NCBI GenBank assembly: GCA_964573255.1
Contig: CAZNJB010000003.1
Span: forward strand, 78,864 to 142,863
Source: CAYNUJ01 sp964573255
GTDB taxonomy: Bacteria > Bacteroidota > Ignavibacteria > Ignavibacteriales > Melioribacteraceae
DNA: 64,000 bases
Reading direction: 5' to 3'
Part shown: positions 1-7,910 of the stretch, one piece after another
Numbering within the stretch: position 1 is the first letter of the stretch
Layout of the letters: each line of letters begins with the position of its first letter
Notes under the pieces: generated by a model
What the model saw: only the letters and a program-made list of their open reading frames with translations
Told to the model about the DNA's origin: nothing
Database searches by the model: none
Program-made: the position numbers and the translations under genes

Positions 1-750
1 TCCACTATTCAAAGAGTCATATGTTTTCCCTATTAATTCCTCATTTTCTTCGTAAGAATTGATATGCAGAATAGCCGATAGAATAGCAAGGTCATAACCG
101 GATCCGAAATCGGCAATAAGATAATTGCCCGGAATAAAAGAAAACTTGGAAGAAAACCCCTCCTGCTCAATATACTTTTGGGCAATAGGAATGATATGAG
201 GTAAATCTAAAAGAACCGCTTCGGCACCGGGAAGGTATTTCAATATTCCCATTGAAAATATTCCGCTCCCTCCGCCAATATCAATAATTCTTTTAACTTC
301 GGACAAATTAAGTAAATGAGGAATAATATCCGCTTGCTTACCTGCTCGGTAATGCATTGCCGCGATAAAAGATTCGGAAAAATCCTCAGAATTATCGACC
401 TTTTTTATTTTACTCGTTAATTCACTCCAGTTTTTCCACATATTGCTGTAATGTTTCAACGAGGCAATAAATTCAGGAGAATTTTCATTCAGGTATTTAA
501 CAGAATGTTGGGAATTGTAAAATTTACCCTTCACTTTACCTAAATATCCGAGTGCAACCAATGCGTTTAATAATCGTTCGAGCGGTTCAATGTGGGAGTC
601 AATTTTCTTTGCAATTTCATCGGCGGTGAGTAAATGGGAATCAATTAAAGTAAAAATTTTAAGCTCGATAGAAGTAAGTAAAATTCTACTTTCTTGAAAA
701 CCTTTGCATTTACTTATAATTTCATCCGGATTCGGAATTCCGCCTTGCAT
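1..750 (-). CDS. SAM-dependent O-methyltransferase-like protein (partial, 3' end outside window)
   Basis: The 250 codons visible here run off the left edge without a stop. Residues 1-95 form a winged-helix-like dimerisation region, as in plant/bacterial O-methyltransferases of the acetylserotonin methyltransferase type. The SAM-binding glycine motif DIGGGSG is at residues 157-163, followed by an acidic residue in LLDLP (about 180-184) that would hold the SAM ribose. The ATG at 750-748 is the first in frame. The substrate cannot be told; family members methylate hydroxyl groups of small molecules, often in quinone or secondary metabolism. Only 65 bp separate it from the upstream yitT-like gene on the same strand, so co-transcription is possible. 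Confidence 0.8.
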   Translation of the reverse strand, partial: MQGGIPNPDEIISKCKGFQESRILLTSIELKIFTLIDSHLLTADEIAKKIDSHIEPLERLLNALVALGYLGKVKGKFYNSQHSVKYLNENSPEFIASLKHYSNMWKNWSELTSKIKKVDNSEDFSESFIAAMHYRAGKQADIIPHLLNLSEVKRIIDIGGGSGIFSMGILKYLPGAEAVLLDLPHIIPIAQKYIEQEGFSSKFSFIPGNYLIADFGSGYDLAILSAILHINSYEENEELIGKTYDSLNSG

Positions 751-815
751 ATCTAACCCTGTAATACTTTTTAGAATGCAAAATACTAAAAAATTCAGAA
801 ACCGGAAGATGGAGA

Positions 816-1751
816 CTAAATTCTTCTTCGGAATCCCTCGCCTAAAACTTCGTGGACATTATTTATAATTACAAAAGCATCCGGATCAATTTCTTTCACC
901 GATTCAGTTAATCGGGTAACTTCTTTAAGAGTTACAACCGTTACAAGAACTTCTCTGTCTATATTCCTGTATAGTCCTCTCGATTTTAGCGCCGTAGCTC
1001 CGCGGCTAAACTGATTCAAAATCATTTCCGCTATTTTATCATTTTTCTCAGAAATAATTGTCGCCATCCTCGCATAATCGAAACCGTCAATAATTACATC
1101 AATAATCCTAGATGATATAAATAGAAGGAAGATCGCATAAAACGTTAATGATAATGCCGGACGATCCGGAGATAGACCCTTTATTTCAATTATAAATCCG
1201 GCAAGAACAATAACAATAAAATCTATAAGCAAAATTGCCTGACCCGGTTTAATTCCCAATCTTTTCTGCATAATTGCCGCAATTATATCCGAACCAGCAG
1301 TTGTCCCTTTAAATTTAAATATGATTCCCAAACCTAAACCTATAAGCACAGCACTGATTATAATGAGAAAAAGGAAATCGTTATTCATTAAGTCTCTTAT
1401 GGTTTGGGATTCTTGTAATTTAATAGAACCAAATCCCGGAATATCACCTCTGAAGAAATCAATAAAAAAAGAACTCACGGTAAATCCGTAAAATGTTCTC
1501 ACTCCGAATCTTTTTCCTAATTCCTTAATGCCCCATAGATAAAGAGGAATATTTATCAGCCAAACGGTCAATCCAACAGGAATGCTTCCACTGCTAAGAT
1601 AATGAATTGCCATAGCCAAACCGCTTGCACCACCCGGAACAACCTTCGCATCTACGAGAAAAACACCAATACCAATCGCCATCAATGCAGAGCCTACAGT
1701 AATCGCAAAGTAATCGATTACCGGATATTTTTTCAATAATCTTTTTGCCAT
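816..1751 (-). CDS. YitT family membrane protein (DUF161 + DUF2179)
   Basis: The 311-residue protein has about five to six hydrophobic segments between residues 12 and 215, including a glycine-rich GGASGLAMA loop near residue 40. A soluble C-terminal domain (about 222-311) has the ISEKNDKIAEMI and GRG-type features of DUF2179, a ligand-binding-like fold. This architecture and length match the YitT/YqfU family of inner-membrane proteins, whose transported substrate is not established. The ATG start has only a weak purine-rich ribosome site. It is transcribed away from purM; the 250 bp between them should hold both promoters. Confidence 0.85.
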   Translation of the reverse strand: MAKRLLKKYPVIDYFAITVGSALMAIGIGVFLVDAKVVPGGASGLAMAIHYLSSGSIPVGLTVWLINIPLYLWGIKELGKRFGVRTFYGFTVSSFFIDFFRGDIPGFGSIKLQESQTIRDLMNNDFLFLIIISAVLIGLGLGIIFKFKGTTAGSDIIAAIMQKRLGIKPGQAILLIDFIVIVLAGFIIEIKGLSPDRPALSLTFYAIFLLFISSRIIDVIIDGFDYARMATIISEKNDKIAEMILNQFSRGATALKSRGLYRNIDREVLVTVVTLKEVTRLTESVKEIDPDAFVIINNVHEVLGEGFRRRI

Positions 1752-1943
1752 TTCTTTCTTATTCTTTCTACTTTTTAAAAAATAAAGCCGTAAAAATAAG
1801 AAGTTAGTAGACGATAAAGAAAGGGAAAATTTAATTTTTAGATTAAAATATTTTCATAAAGTAAAACATCAATTTTTTGTTTTATTATTCATCGGGAAAG
1901 AATAATAAGGATAATTATTTGGTAAAATTTCCATTAAACCACA

Positions 1944-1971
1944 TTGAGAATTAAAAACTTTATTATCTTTC
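1944..1971 (+). promoter_or_regulatory. putative Bacteroidetes-type promoter of purM
   Basis: A TTG at 1944-1946 and TATCTTTC at 1964-1971 are separated by 17 bp. This resembles the -33 TTG / -7 TAnnTTTG promoter known from Bacteroidetes, with one mismatch at the last base. It lies about 30 bp upstream of the purM start. The assignment is inference from motif and position only. Confidence 0.4.
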
Positions 1972-2001
1972 GATATAAAAAATAATATTATGGTTTAGCA
2001 G

Positions 2002-2997
2002 GTGGAAAACAGTTATAAAGCATCCGGTGTAGATATTAAAGCCGGCGAAGAGACAGTAGATAAAATTAAGGATTATGCAAAATCAACATTTAACAAGAAT
2101 GTATTGACCGGAATAGGGCATTTCGGTGCTTTTTATCAAATTCCATTGGACGAATACAAAACTCCGGTTTTAGTTTCGAGTGTTGACGGTGTAGGAACAA
2201 AATTGAAAATTGCAATAGCAATGGACAAACACGATACTGTTGGTCAGGACTTGGTAAACCATTGCGTTAATGATATTGCAGTCGGAGGGGCTAAACCATT
2301 ATATTTCATGGATTATATGGCTTTCGGCAAACTGGTACCCGAAAAAGCCGCAGATATTGTAAAGGGGTTTTCAATTGCCTGCAAAGAAAACGGAGTAGCT
2401 TTAATAGGTGGAGAAACTGCCGAAATGCCGGGAATGTATGAAGACAACGACTACGATTTATCAGGTACAATTGTGGGTATTGTAGAAAAAGAAAAGGTAA
2501 TTACAGGCTCCGCAATTGAAAAAGGGAATATACTTATTGGGTTGAAATCTAGCGGATTACATACTAACGGATATTCGCTGGCTCGAAACGTATTGCTCAA
2601 TAAGTTTAAATTATCAGATAAACCAGATATATTGGATAACACACTCGGCGAGGAACTTCTTAGCATTCATATTTCCTATCTCAAATTTATTTCTGCAGCA
2701 AAAAACGTTGAAGGAGTAAACGGTTTTTCTCATATAACCGGCGGCGGAATAATAGGTAATACAAATAGAATTTTGAGAGGGGATCTTAAATTAAATATTG
2801 ACTGGAATTCCTGGGAAATACCACCTATTTTTAAATTAATTAAAGAAACCGGAAATATTGCCGATGAGGAAATGAGACATGTGTTTAATTTGGGAATAGG
2901 TTTAATTTCCGTAGTAGATAAAAATATTGTCGATAAAGTAATCCAAACTGCCAAAGATACTGGTTACGAAGCAATGGTTATGGGAGAAATTAATTAA
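2002..2997 (+). CDS. purM: phosphoribosylformylglycinamidine cyclo-ligase (AIR synthetase)
   Basis: PurM makes 5-aminoimidazole ribotide from FGAM with ATP, the fifth step of purine synthesis in the cytoplasm. Family signatures include SYKASGVDIKAG at the N-terminus, DGVGTKLKIA near residue 65 and the ATP-binding GGETAEMPGMY near residues 135-146. At 331 residues it is close to the E. coli enzyme (345). The start is a GTG. The only nearby ATG (1990) opens a two-codon frame ending in TAG, and the N-terminal family signature follows directly from the GTG. No other pur gene is adjacent, so it seems to be a single-gene unit. Confidence 0.95.
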   Translation: MENSYKASGVDIKAGEETVDKIKDYAKSTFNKNVLTGIGHFGAFYQIPLDEYKTPVLVSSVDGVGTKLKIAIAMDKHDTVGQDLVNHCVNDIAVGGAKPLYFMDYMAFGKLVPEKAADIVKGFSIACKENGVALIGGETAEMPGMYEDNDYDLSGTIVGIVEKEKVITGSAIEKGNILIGLKSSGLHTNGYSLARNVLLNKFKLSDKPDILDNTLGEELLSIHISYLKFISAAKNVEGVNGFSHITGGGIIGNTNRILRGDLKLNIDWNSWEIPPIFKLIKETGNIADEEMRHVFNLGIGLISVVDKNIVDKVIQTAKDTGYEAMVMGEIN

Positions 2998-2998
2998 C

Positions 2999-3025
2999 CG
3001 ATAGATTATCGTTTTTATCTTTTTT
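2999..3025 (+). terminator. weak candidate terminator after purM
   Basis: A short hairpin (CGATA, loop GAT, TATCG; 2999-3011) starts 2 bp after the purM stop and is followed by a T-rich run broken by a few bases to 3025. The stem is only 5 bp, so the call is tentative. The rest of the gap up to era shows nothing beyond the promoter motif listed next. Confidence 0.35.
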
Positions 3026-3258
3026 CTTTATTATTTAAGCTGATTTCTTTTAGTAGTTTTCTTTCTGTGTAAAGAGTTACCAAACAAAAGAAAGAGTTTA
3101 TCCAAAGAAAATTCCGATTCCAATTTTTAAAAATTCTAACATCTATTACCATTTCTATTATAGAACATATTAGATAATTTCAAAGAGACAGGAAGATCTG
3201 ACCACCAATAGCTTTAGATGAAAATTGTAAATCAAAAACAATTTCAGTTTTAATTATT

Positions 3259-3266
3259 TATTTTTG
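3259..3266 (+). promoter_or_regulatory. putative -7 element of the era operon
   Basis: TATTTTTG fits the Bacteroidetes TAnnTTTG -7 consensus and lies 22 bp before the era ATG. A -33 TTG at the usual spacing is not visible. The same TATTTTTGCA string precedes trmB in this window. Confidence 0.4.
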
Positions 3267-3288
3267 CAGAAACAATTAGAAGAAAATT

Positions 3289-4200
3289 ATGGAAACAAAA
3301 GCAGGATACGTAGCAATAATCGGTAGACCGAATGTTGGTAAATCAACATTGATGAACGCCATACTCGGTGAAAAACTTTCGATCACAACTCCCAAACCTC
3401 AAACCACACGTAAGAGAGTATTGGGTATTTACAACGATCCGAAAAATCAAATAATATTTTTGGATACACCCGGCATTCTCGATCCCTCATATCTCTTGCA
3501 GGAAAAAATGATGGAGTTTGTTTTCCGTTCGGTTGATGATGCCGATGTACTTCTTTGCATGATCGATATCAGCACAGATCCGTTGGGAGAATTAACTCTA
3601 AAAAATGAACACGCTGCAAAGATATTGGAGAAAACTAAAGTCCCTAAAATTTGTGTTATAAATAAAATCGATTTGGTTCCTGCTGAAAAGCTTGAACTGT
3701 TAATGAAAGTTCTTGAAGACGCAAAATTATTCGAAGAGATACTGCCGGTATCCGCAGCGTTAAATGTAAACCTACATCTTGTGCTGGAGAATATAATTAA
3801 GCATTTGCCTGAAAGTCCGAAATTTTATCCGGATGATCAACTCTCCGATGAAAGCGAAAGGTTCTTTGTTTCAGAAATTATCAGAGAGAAAATATTCGAA
3901 TTGTACAGGGACGAAGTACCATACAGCACGGAAGTTTTAATAGAAGAATTCAAAGAGAGAGAAAAAGGTAAGGATTATATTTCCGCCGCCATTGTTGTGG
4001 AAAAAGAAACACAGAAACCGATTATTATCGGCAAGAAAGGTGCAAAAATTAAAAAACTCGGGGAGATTTCCCGCAGGGCAATCGAAACATTTTTGCAAAG
4101 ACCTGTATTCTTGGAGATTCGCGTAAAGGTTAGGAAAGACTGGCGTAGCAATCCCACATTCCTCAAAAGCTTCGGTTATATTCAACCAAAAGAGAGTTAA
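3289..4200 (+). CDS. era: GTPase Era
   Basis: Era is an essential GTPase that binds 16S rRNA and assists 30S ribosome maturation. The G1 loop GRPNVGKST is at residues 12-20, the G3 motif DTPG near 59-62 and the G4 motif NKID near 125-128. The C-terminal KH RNA-binding domain carries GKKGAKIKKLG near 248-258. The length of 303 matches E. coli Era (301). It leads a closely packed run with the EamA transporter, acylphosphatase and IspF-like genes, with gaps of 4 bp or overlaps. A -7 promoter motif lies just upstream. Confidence 0.96.
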   Translation: METKAGYVAIIGRPNVGKSTLMNAILGEKLSITTPKPQTTRKRVLGIYNDPKNQIIFLDTPGILDPSYLLQEKMMEFVFRSVDDADVLLCMIDISTDPLGELTLKNEHAAKILEKTKVPKICVINKIDLVPAEKLELLMKVLEDAKLFEEILPVSAALNVNLHLVLENIIKHLPESPKFYPDDQLSDESERFFVSEIIREKIFELYRDEVPYSTEVLIEEFKEREKGKDYISAAIVVEKETQKPIIIGKKGAKIKKLGEISRRAIETFLQRPVFLEIRVKVRKDWRSNPTFLKSFGYIQPKES

Positions 4201-4204
4201 CGCG

Positions 4205-5134
4205 TTGATAAGTACGAAATACAGAAGTGAAATGATGCTTCTAATAGTAACTCTCCTTTGGGGCGGTACGTTTGTAATCGTTAAGGAATCTATTCAAGAC
4301 GTATCGACAATGATTTTTATTCTGCTCCGTTTCAGTCTTGCAATGCTAATTTTTATACCTTGGAAATGGAAAGTAATATTTCCGCTAAAAAAAGAACACG
4401 TGATACCTGGAGTGATTCTCGGTGTTATTCTTTTTGTTAGTTTCGCTACACAGACCATCGGGTTGAAATTTACGAGTGCGACAAAATCAGGCTTTATTAC
4501 CGGTTCTTCGGTTGTAATGATTCCCATTCTGCAAACTACTTTGGAAAGAAGATTGCCTACAATCGGCGCGGCGATAGGCACGTTATTGGTTTTTACAGGA
4601 ATACTATTTTTGTCGTCAGGTGGTGGATCTTTAGCAAACTTCCTGGATGAACTTGGCGGCAATTTTAATGTCGGAGATTTACTAACGGTTTTCTGTGCAA
4701 TGGCTTATGCACTTTACATTGTTTATTTGGATATGATTTCCGGTAGAATGAATTTTTGGACATTGGTCTTCTATCAGATAGCCGTTACGGTAGTTTTAAG
4801 TTTAATAGCGGCTCTCGCGTTTTCTGCTTCAAACTTGGAACCCCTGCGCATTAGCTTTACAAACGATCTTGCATTTGGTGTTTTTTACACTGCAATTTTC
4901 GCAACACTAATTACAACGATTTTACAAACCAAATACCAACGGTTCGTTACACCCACAAAAGCGGGAATAATATATTCGTTCGAACCTATTTTTGCCGCGA
5001 TAATTGCTTACTTTGCAATAAATGAAAAAATCACTAATTTTGGATTGATAGGCTCCCTGCTAGTTTTTATGGGATTGATCATTTCCGAAACTTACGATAT
5101 AATATTTTTGAAAAATGGAAGAAACAAGAGCTGA
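4205..5134 (+). CDS. EamA/DMT-superfamily transporter
   Basis: This 309-residue protein has ten predicted membrane segments arranged as two EamA repeats (about 12-135 and 160-300), the typical layout of drug/metabolite exporters. The TLLWGGTFVIVKESI stretch near residues 16-30 is characteristic of the first helix. The start chosen is TTG, 4 bp after era, with GAGAG placed 8 bases before it. The ATG at 4232 is a possible alternative that would drop nine residues. The substrate is unknown; relatives export amino acids, nucleotides or other small molecules. Confidence 0.85.
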   Translation: MISTKYRSEMMLLIVTLLWGGTFVIVKESIQDVSTMIFILLRFSLAMLIFIPWKWKVIFPLKKEHVIPGVILGVILFVSFATQTIGLKFTSATKSGFITGSSVVMIPILQTTLERRLPTIGAAIGTLLVFTGILFLSSGGGSLANFLDELGGNFNVGDLLTVFCAMAYALYIVYLDMISGRMNFWTLVFYQIAVTVVLSLIAALAFSASNLEPLRISFTNDLAFGVFYTAIFATLITTILQTKYQRFVTPTKAGIIYSFEPIFAAIIAYFAINEKITNFGLIGSLLVFMGLIISETYDIIFLKNGRNKS

Positions 5135-5393
5135 AATAATTGTAAATGGATTGGTTCAAGGCGTGGGCTTTCGCTATTATGTTATAAGGAAAGCCGCAAT
5201 GCTCGGACTTACAGGTTACACACAAAATTTGTATACCGGCGAGGTTCTCACAATCGCCGAAGGACCGAAAGAAAAATTAATTGAATTGTTCGAACTCCTT
5301 AAAATAGGTCCGGCAAGTGCACACGTTAAAAATGCTAATATTATTTGGAAAGAACCCACCGGTGAATTTAAAACATTTGAGGTAAGATATTGA
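5115..5393 (+). CDS. acyP: acylphosphatase
   Basis: The 92-residue length and the signature VQGVGFRYYVIRKA identify an acylphosphatase, which hydrolyses acyl phosphates such as carbamoyl phosphate or acetyl phosphate. The catalytic pair is visible as Arg20 (GVGFR) and Asn38 (GYTQN). The ATG lies 20 bp inside the end of the EamA gene, and the stop overlaps the TTG of the next gene (TTGA). Translation of the three genes is therefore probably coupled. Confidence 0.93.
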   Translation: MEETRAEIIVNGLVQGVGFRYYVIRKAAMLGLTGYTQNLYTGEVLTIAEGPKEKLIELFELLKIGPASAHVKNANIIWKEPTGEFKTFEVRY

Positions 5394-5896
5394 AAAATAA
5401 CACAGCTATTTTTATAACTGGATTAGGACAGGACAGTCATAAGTTTGAAGATGAAAAAACAAAACCGTTAATTTTAGGCGGTATTAAAATTGATTATCCT
5501 AAATCTTTAAAAGGTAACAGCGATGCCGATCCGGTACTGCACGCTATAACAAATGCAATATCGAGTATTTCCGGTAAAAATATTATCGGGAAATATGCCG
5601 ATCGATTATGCAAAGAAGATGGAATAACGGATAGTGCGGTTTATTTGGAACACGCTCTTAAATTTTTAAAGGATTGCAAAATTTTACATTGTGCAATTTC
5701 AATAGAATGTTTGGAACCGAAATTATCACCTCATATTGATAGAATGAAAGAGAGAATTGCCGCTCTGCTAAATTTGGAGAAAAAAGAAGTCGGAATAACT
5801 GCAACAACAGGCGAAGGATTGACGGAATTCGGGAAAGGAAACGGAGTACAGGTGTTTGTAATTATATCCGTAATGAAATACGTTAGTGAAGAATAA
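5390..5896 (+). CDS. divergent IspF-like protein (MECDP synthase fold)
   Basis: The 168-residue protein aligns along its length with IspF, which forms 2-C-methyl-erythritol 2,4-cyclodiphosphate in the MEP isoprenoid pathway. The metal-ligand pattern Asp15-x-His17 (GQDSH) and His51 (PVLHA) is kept, as is an ATT-x-E stretch near 138-142. The active-site His before SDxD is Asn43, and the DIGxxFPDTDP stretch is replaced by an unrelated NIIGK segment. It could be a divergent but working IspF or a paralogue with another substrate. The TTG start overlaps the acylphosphatase stop and has a good GAGG site 9 bases upstream. Confidence 0.7.
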   Translation: MKNNTAIFITGLGQDSHKFEDEKTKPLILGGIKIDYPKSLKGNSDADPVLHAITNAISSISGKNIIGKYADRLCKEDGITDSAVYLEHALKFLKDCKILHCAISIECLEPKLSPHIDRMKERIAALLNLEKKEVGITATTGEGLTEFGKGNGVQVFVIISVMKYVSEE

Positions 5897-6105
5897 TCTT
5901 TTTATATATTCAATATTCAGAAGCAATCCCAATACAATTAGCATTACGGTGTGAGCCTCAAAGGGGTAAACTCATCTTCATGTTTGGAAGGAAACTAATT
6001 ATTTAAGAAGCAAAAAGTGCAGCTTCCCGTTCCTCATTTTCTTTTCGGTTATTTCAAAAATGTTATCTCTCTGCTTGATGAAAACTCTGGGAGTAAAGTT
6101 ATAAT

Positions 6106-6678
6106 TTATTTTCTCAATAGGTTAATATCTAAGGCTTCAATATACAGATCCGAAGGAATTATCTTTTCCTGCTCTTTAATTAGTGCTCCTTTTAAGAAAG
6201 ACTCTAATTGCGAAGAGGAAAACTTTCCCGATTGAATAAGCTGTTCGGTCAGCTCTCTGATATAACCTCTAATTATATTAAATTCACCCATATCAAAATA
6301 GGAAGAGAGAACCGACATAAACTCTACCGCATCGGAAGGTGTTAAAGGTCCCTGAATTTCATCTTTGAAAGCGATAAAACTCCATAAAACTTTTTTTTCG
6401 AGAAATAGAGCATAATTTACTTCTGAAAGAGGGAAACCTTCTTTAGCTCTTTCAGATCCTACATTTTCAAAATATTTTTGAATGAATTTTTCGTCGGCGC
6501 CTTTTTGTAACCATTTAAGTAAATTTTCGAAAAGTACTTTCCCGCGTTCAAACAATTGAGGATCACTTAAAATATTATATGATTTCAAATATTCACTTTT
6601 TTTAATTTCCTCGAACCAGCTTTCCGCCATCGCCTTCCGGTTCTGCTCTACTATAGCAATCAAACTCTCATAAACCAT
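6106..6678 (-). CDS. RsbRD N-terminal-type sensor domain protein (second copy)
   Basis: The all-helical protein of about 190 residues resembles the N-terminal domain of RsbT co-antagonists (RsbRD type), with the diagnostic GFPLSEVNYALFLEK stretch in its middle. It lacks the STAS domain that full RsbR proteins carry, so it is a stand-alone sensory module. The ATG at 6678 is preferred over the GTG two codons earlier because AAGGA sits 7 bases before it. It is a diverged duplicate of the next gene upstream, 16 bp away, and the pair surely forms one operon. Its role, presumably signalling to a stress pathway, is inferred. Confidence 0.7.
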   Translation of the reverse strand: MVYESLIAIVEQNRKAMAESWFEEIKKSEYLKSYNILSDPQLFERGKVLFENLLKWLQKGADEKFIQKYFENVGSERAKEGFPLSEVNYALFLEKKVLWSFIAFKDEIQGPLTPSDAVEFMSVLSSYFDMGEFNIIRGYIRELTEQLIQSGKFSSSQLESFLKGALIKEQEKIIPSDLYIEALDINLLRK

Positions 6679-6694
6679 AACCACATCCTTTCAT

Positions 6695-7243
6695 TTAAAT
6701 GGGACGCCAAATGAATTCATCTTCATCAATTTCACTAACGTCGGTTTTACCTTTTTTCAAATAATGTTCTAGCTCTTCCTTGCCAAATTTTTCCGATTTA
6801 TTAAGCTTATTGTAAAGTTCGTCTAAATAACTCCTTGTAACGTAAAAATTTCCTAAGTCAAAATATGTGGTAAGCAATGTAAGAATTTGACGTGCATTAG
6901 TAGTAGAAAAAGAACCGCTAATCGCATCTCGCCAATCAATAAAATTCCATATAATTTTTTTAGTAATATATAGTGCAAATTGAACCTCGGTTAGCGGGAA
7001 CCCTTCTTGGAATCTTGTTTTACCGACACTTTCGAAATATTCTTCAATCTCTTCTTGATTCGCACCCTCTTCGAGCCACTTAGCTAAGTTCATCAATACC
7101 AACTGTCCTCTTTCCCTTATATCATCGTCTTCTAACTTCTGGTAGGTAACCATATATTCCGAAGATCTAACTTCATTTAACCACTCTTTAGACATCGGTT
7201 CTAAATTCTCTCTAATCGAACGCAGGATCTTGCTATTTACCAT
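6695..7243 (-). CDS. RsbRD N-terminal-type sensor domain protein (first copy)
   Basis: This 182-residue helical protein is a paralogue of the following gene. Shared features are an N-terminal ESW/KEWLNEV-like helix, an RERGQLVLMNLAKWL-like helix, GFPLTEVQFAL and a TYFDLGNFYV-type end. It resembles the RsbRD N-terminal domain and has no output domain. The ATG has a strong GGAGG site 5 bases upstream, so translation should be efficient. It is divergent from archease, with a 112-bp gap that must carry its promoter. Confidence 0.72.
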   Translation of the reverse strand: MVNSKILRSIRENLEPMSKEWLNEVRSSEYMVTYQKLEDDDIRERGQLVLMNLAKWLEEGANQEEIEEYFESVGKTRFQEGFPLTEVQFALYITKKIIWNFIDWRDAISGSFSTTNARQILTLLTTYFDLGNFYVTRSYLDELYNKLNKSEKFGKEELEHYLKKGKTDVSEIDEDEFIWRPI

Positions 7244-7355
7244 AATATCCTCCTTGTTTTATGGTAAAATAAATTTTTATAAATTTCTACGCAAGAAAAA
7301 TCATACATTTACCCTGCCTGTTAATATTATTATAATAAACTAAGATTTTAGCCAT

Positions 7356-7784
7356 ATGAATAAAAGATTCGAATTTATAGATCATACTGCTGATATTGCA
7401 GTTAGAGTTTACGGTGAAGAGCTAAGTGAATTATTTAGGAATGCTTTTTATGCGTGGCAAACTATTGTTACAAAAGATAAGCCTCATCCTGATACGATGA
7501 TAACTATTAATTTACAGGCAGATTCTCCGGAAGAGTTGTTGGTCGATTTTTTAACTGAGGTTAATGTCTTACTCCTTACAAAAAAAATGTTCGTCGTATC
7601 AATTGACAAACTTAATATTTTAGTTAACTCTACTTCTTATAATCTGTCTGCTAAAGTAAATTGCATCAACATATCCGAGTCAAATATTATTTTTGATACT
7701 GAAATAAAAGCTGTTACCTATCACCAATTAAAAATCAAAATGAATAAAAAAAATTTTTCCGCCACTATAGTATTTGATATTTAA
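7356..7784 (+). CDS. archease
   Basis: Archease activates the RNA ligase RtcB, helping it form the guanylylated enzyme and giving multiple turnover in RNA repair or tRNA splicing. The 142-residue length, the DHTADIAVRVYG motif from Asp9, the EIKAVTYHQLKI stretch near 115-126 and the C-terminal FDI (Asp141) are family hallmarks; the acidic residues bind a metal. No rtcB is in the window. It is a monocistronic gene facing away from the RsbRD pair. Confidence 0.92.
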   Translation: MNKRFEFIDHTADIAVRVYGEELSELFRNAFYAWQTIVTKDKPHPDTMITINLQADSPEELLVDFLTEVNVLLLTKKMFVVSIDKLNILVNSTSYNLSAKVNCINISESNIIFDTEIKAVTYHQLKIKMNKKNFSATIVFDI

Positions 7785-7910
7785 TTTTCAAGTTATCCTT
7801 GACTTAAAGAATTTCATTCCGTATTTTAACTTCCGATTCGGTTCATTTGATTATACCTTTCCTCCCAAAAAATATTAAATCAATTTTTAGAATTAAAAAA
7901 GTGATGTATT

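Noticed and set aside
1990..1998. Two-codon frame ATG GTT TAG before purM
   Set aside because: Too short to interpret; probably chance, though a leader role cannot be excluded.
6017..6235. Plus-strand frame over the end of the RsbRD gene
   Set aside because: Opposite-strand shadow of a well-supported gene; no ribosome site or family.
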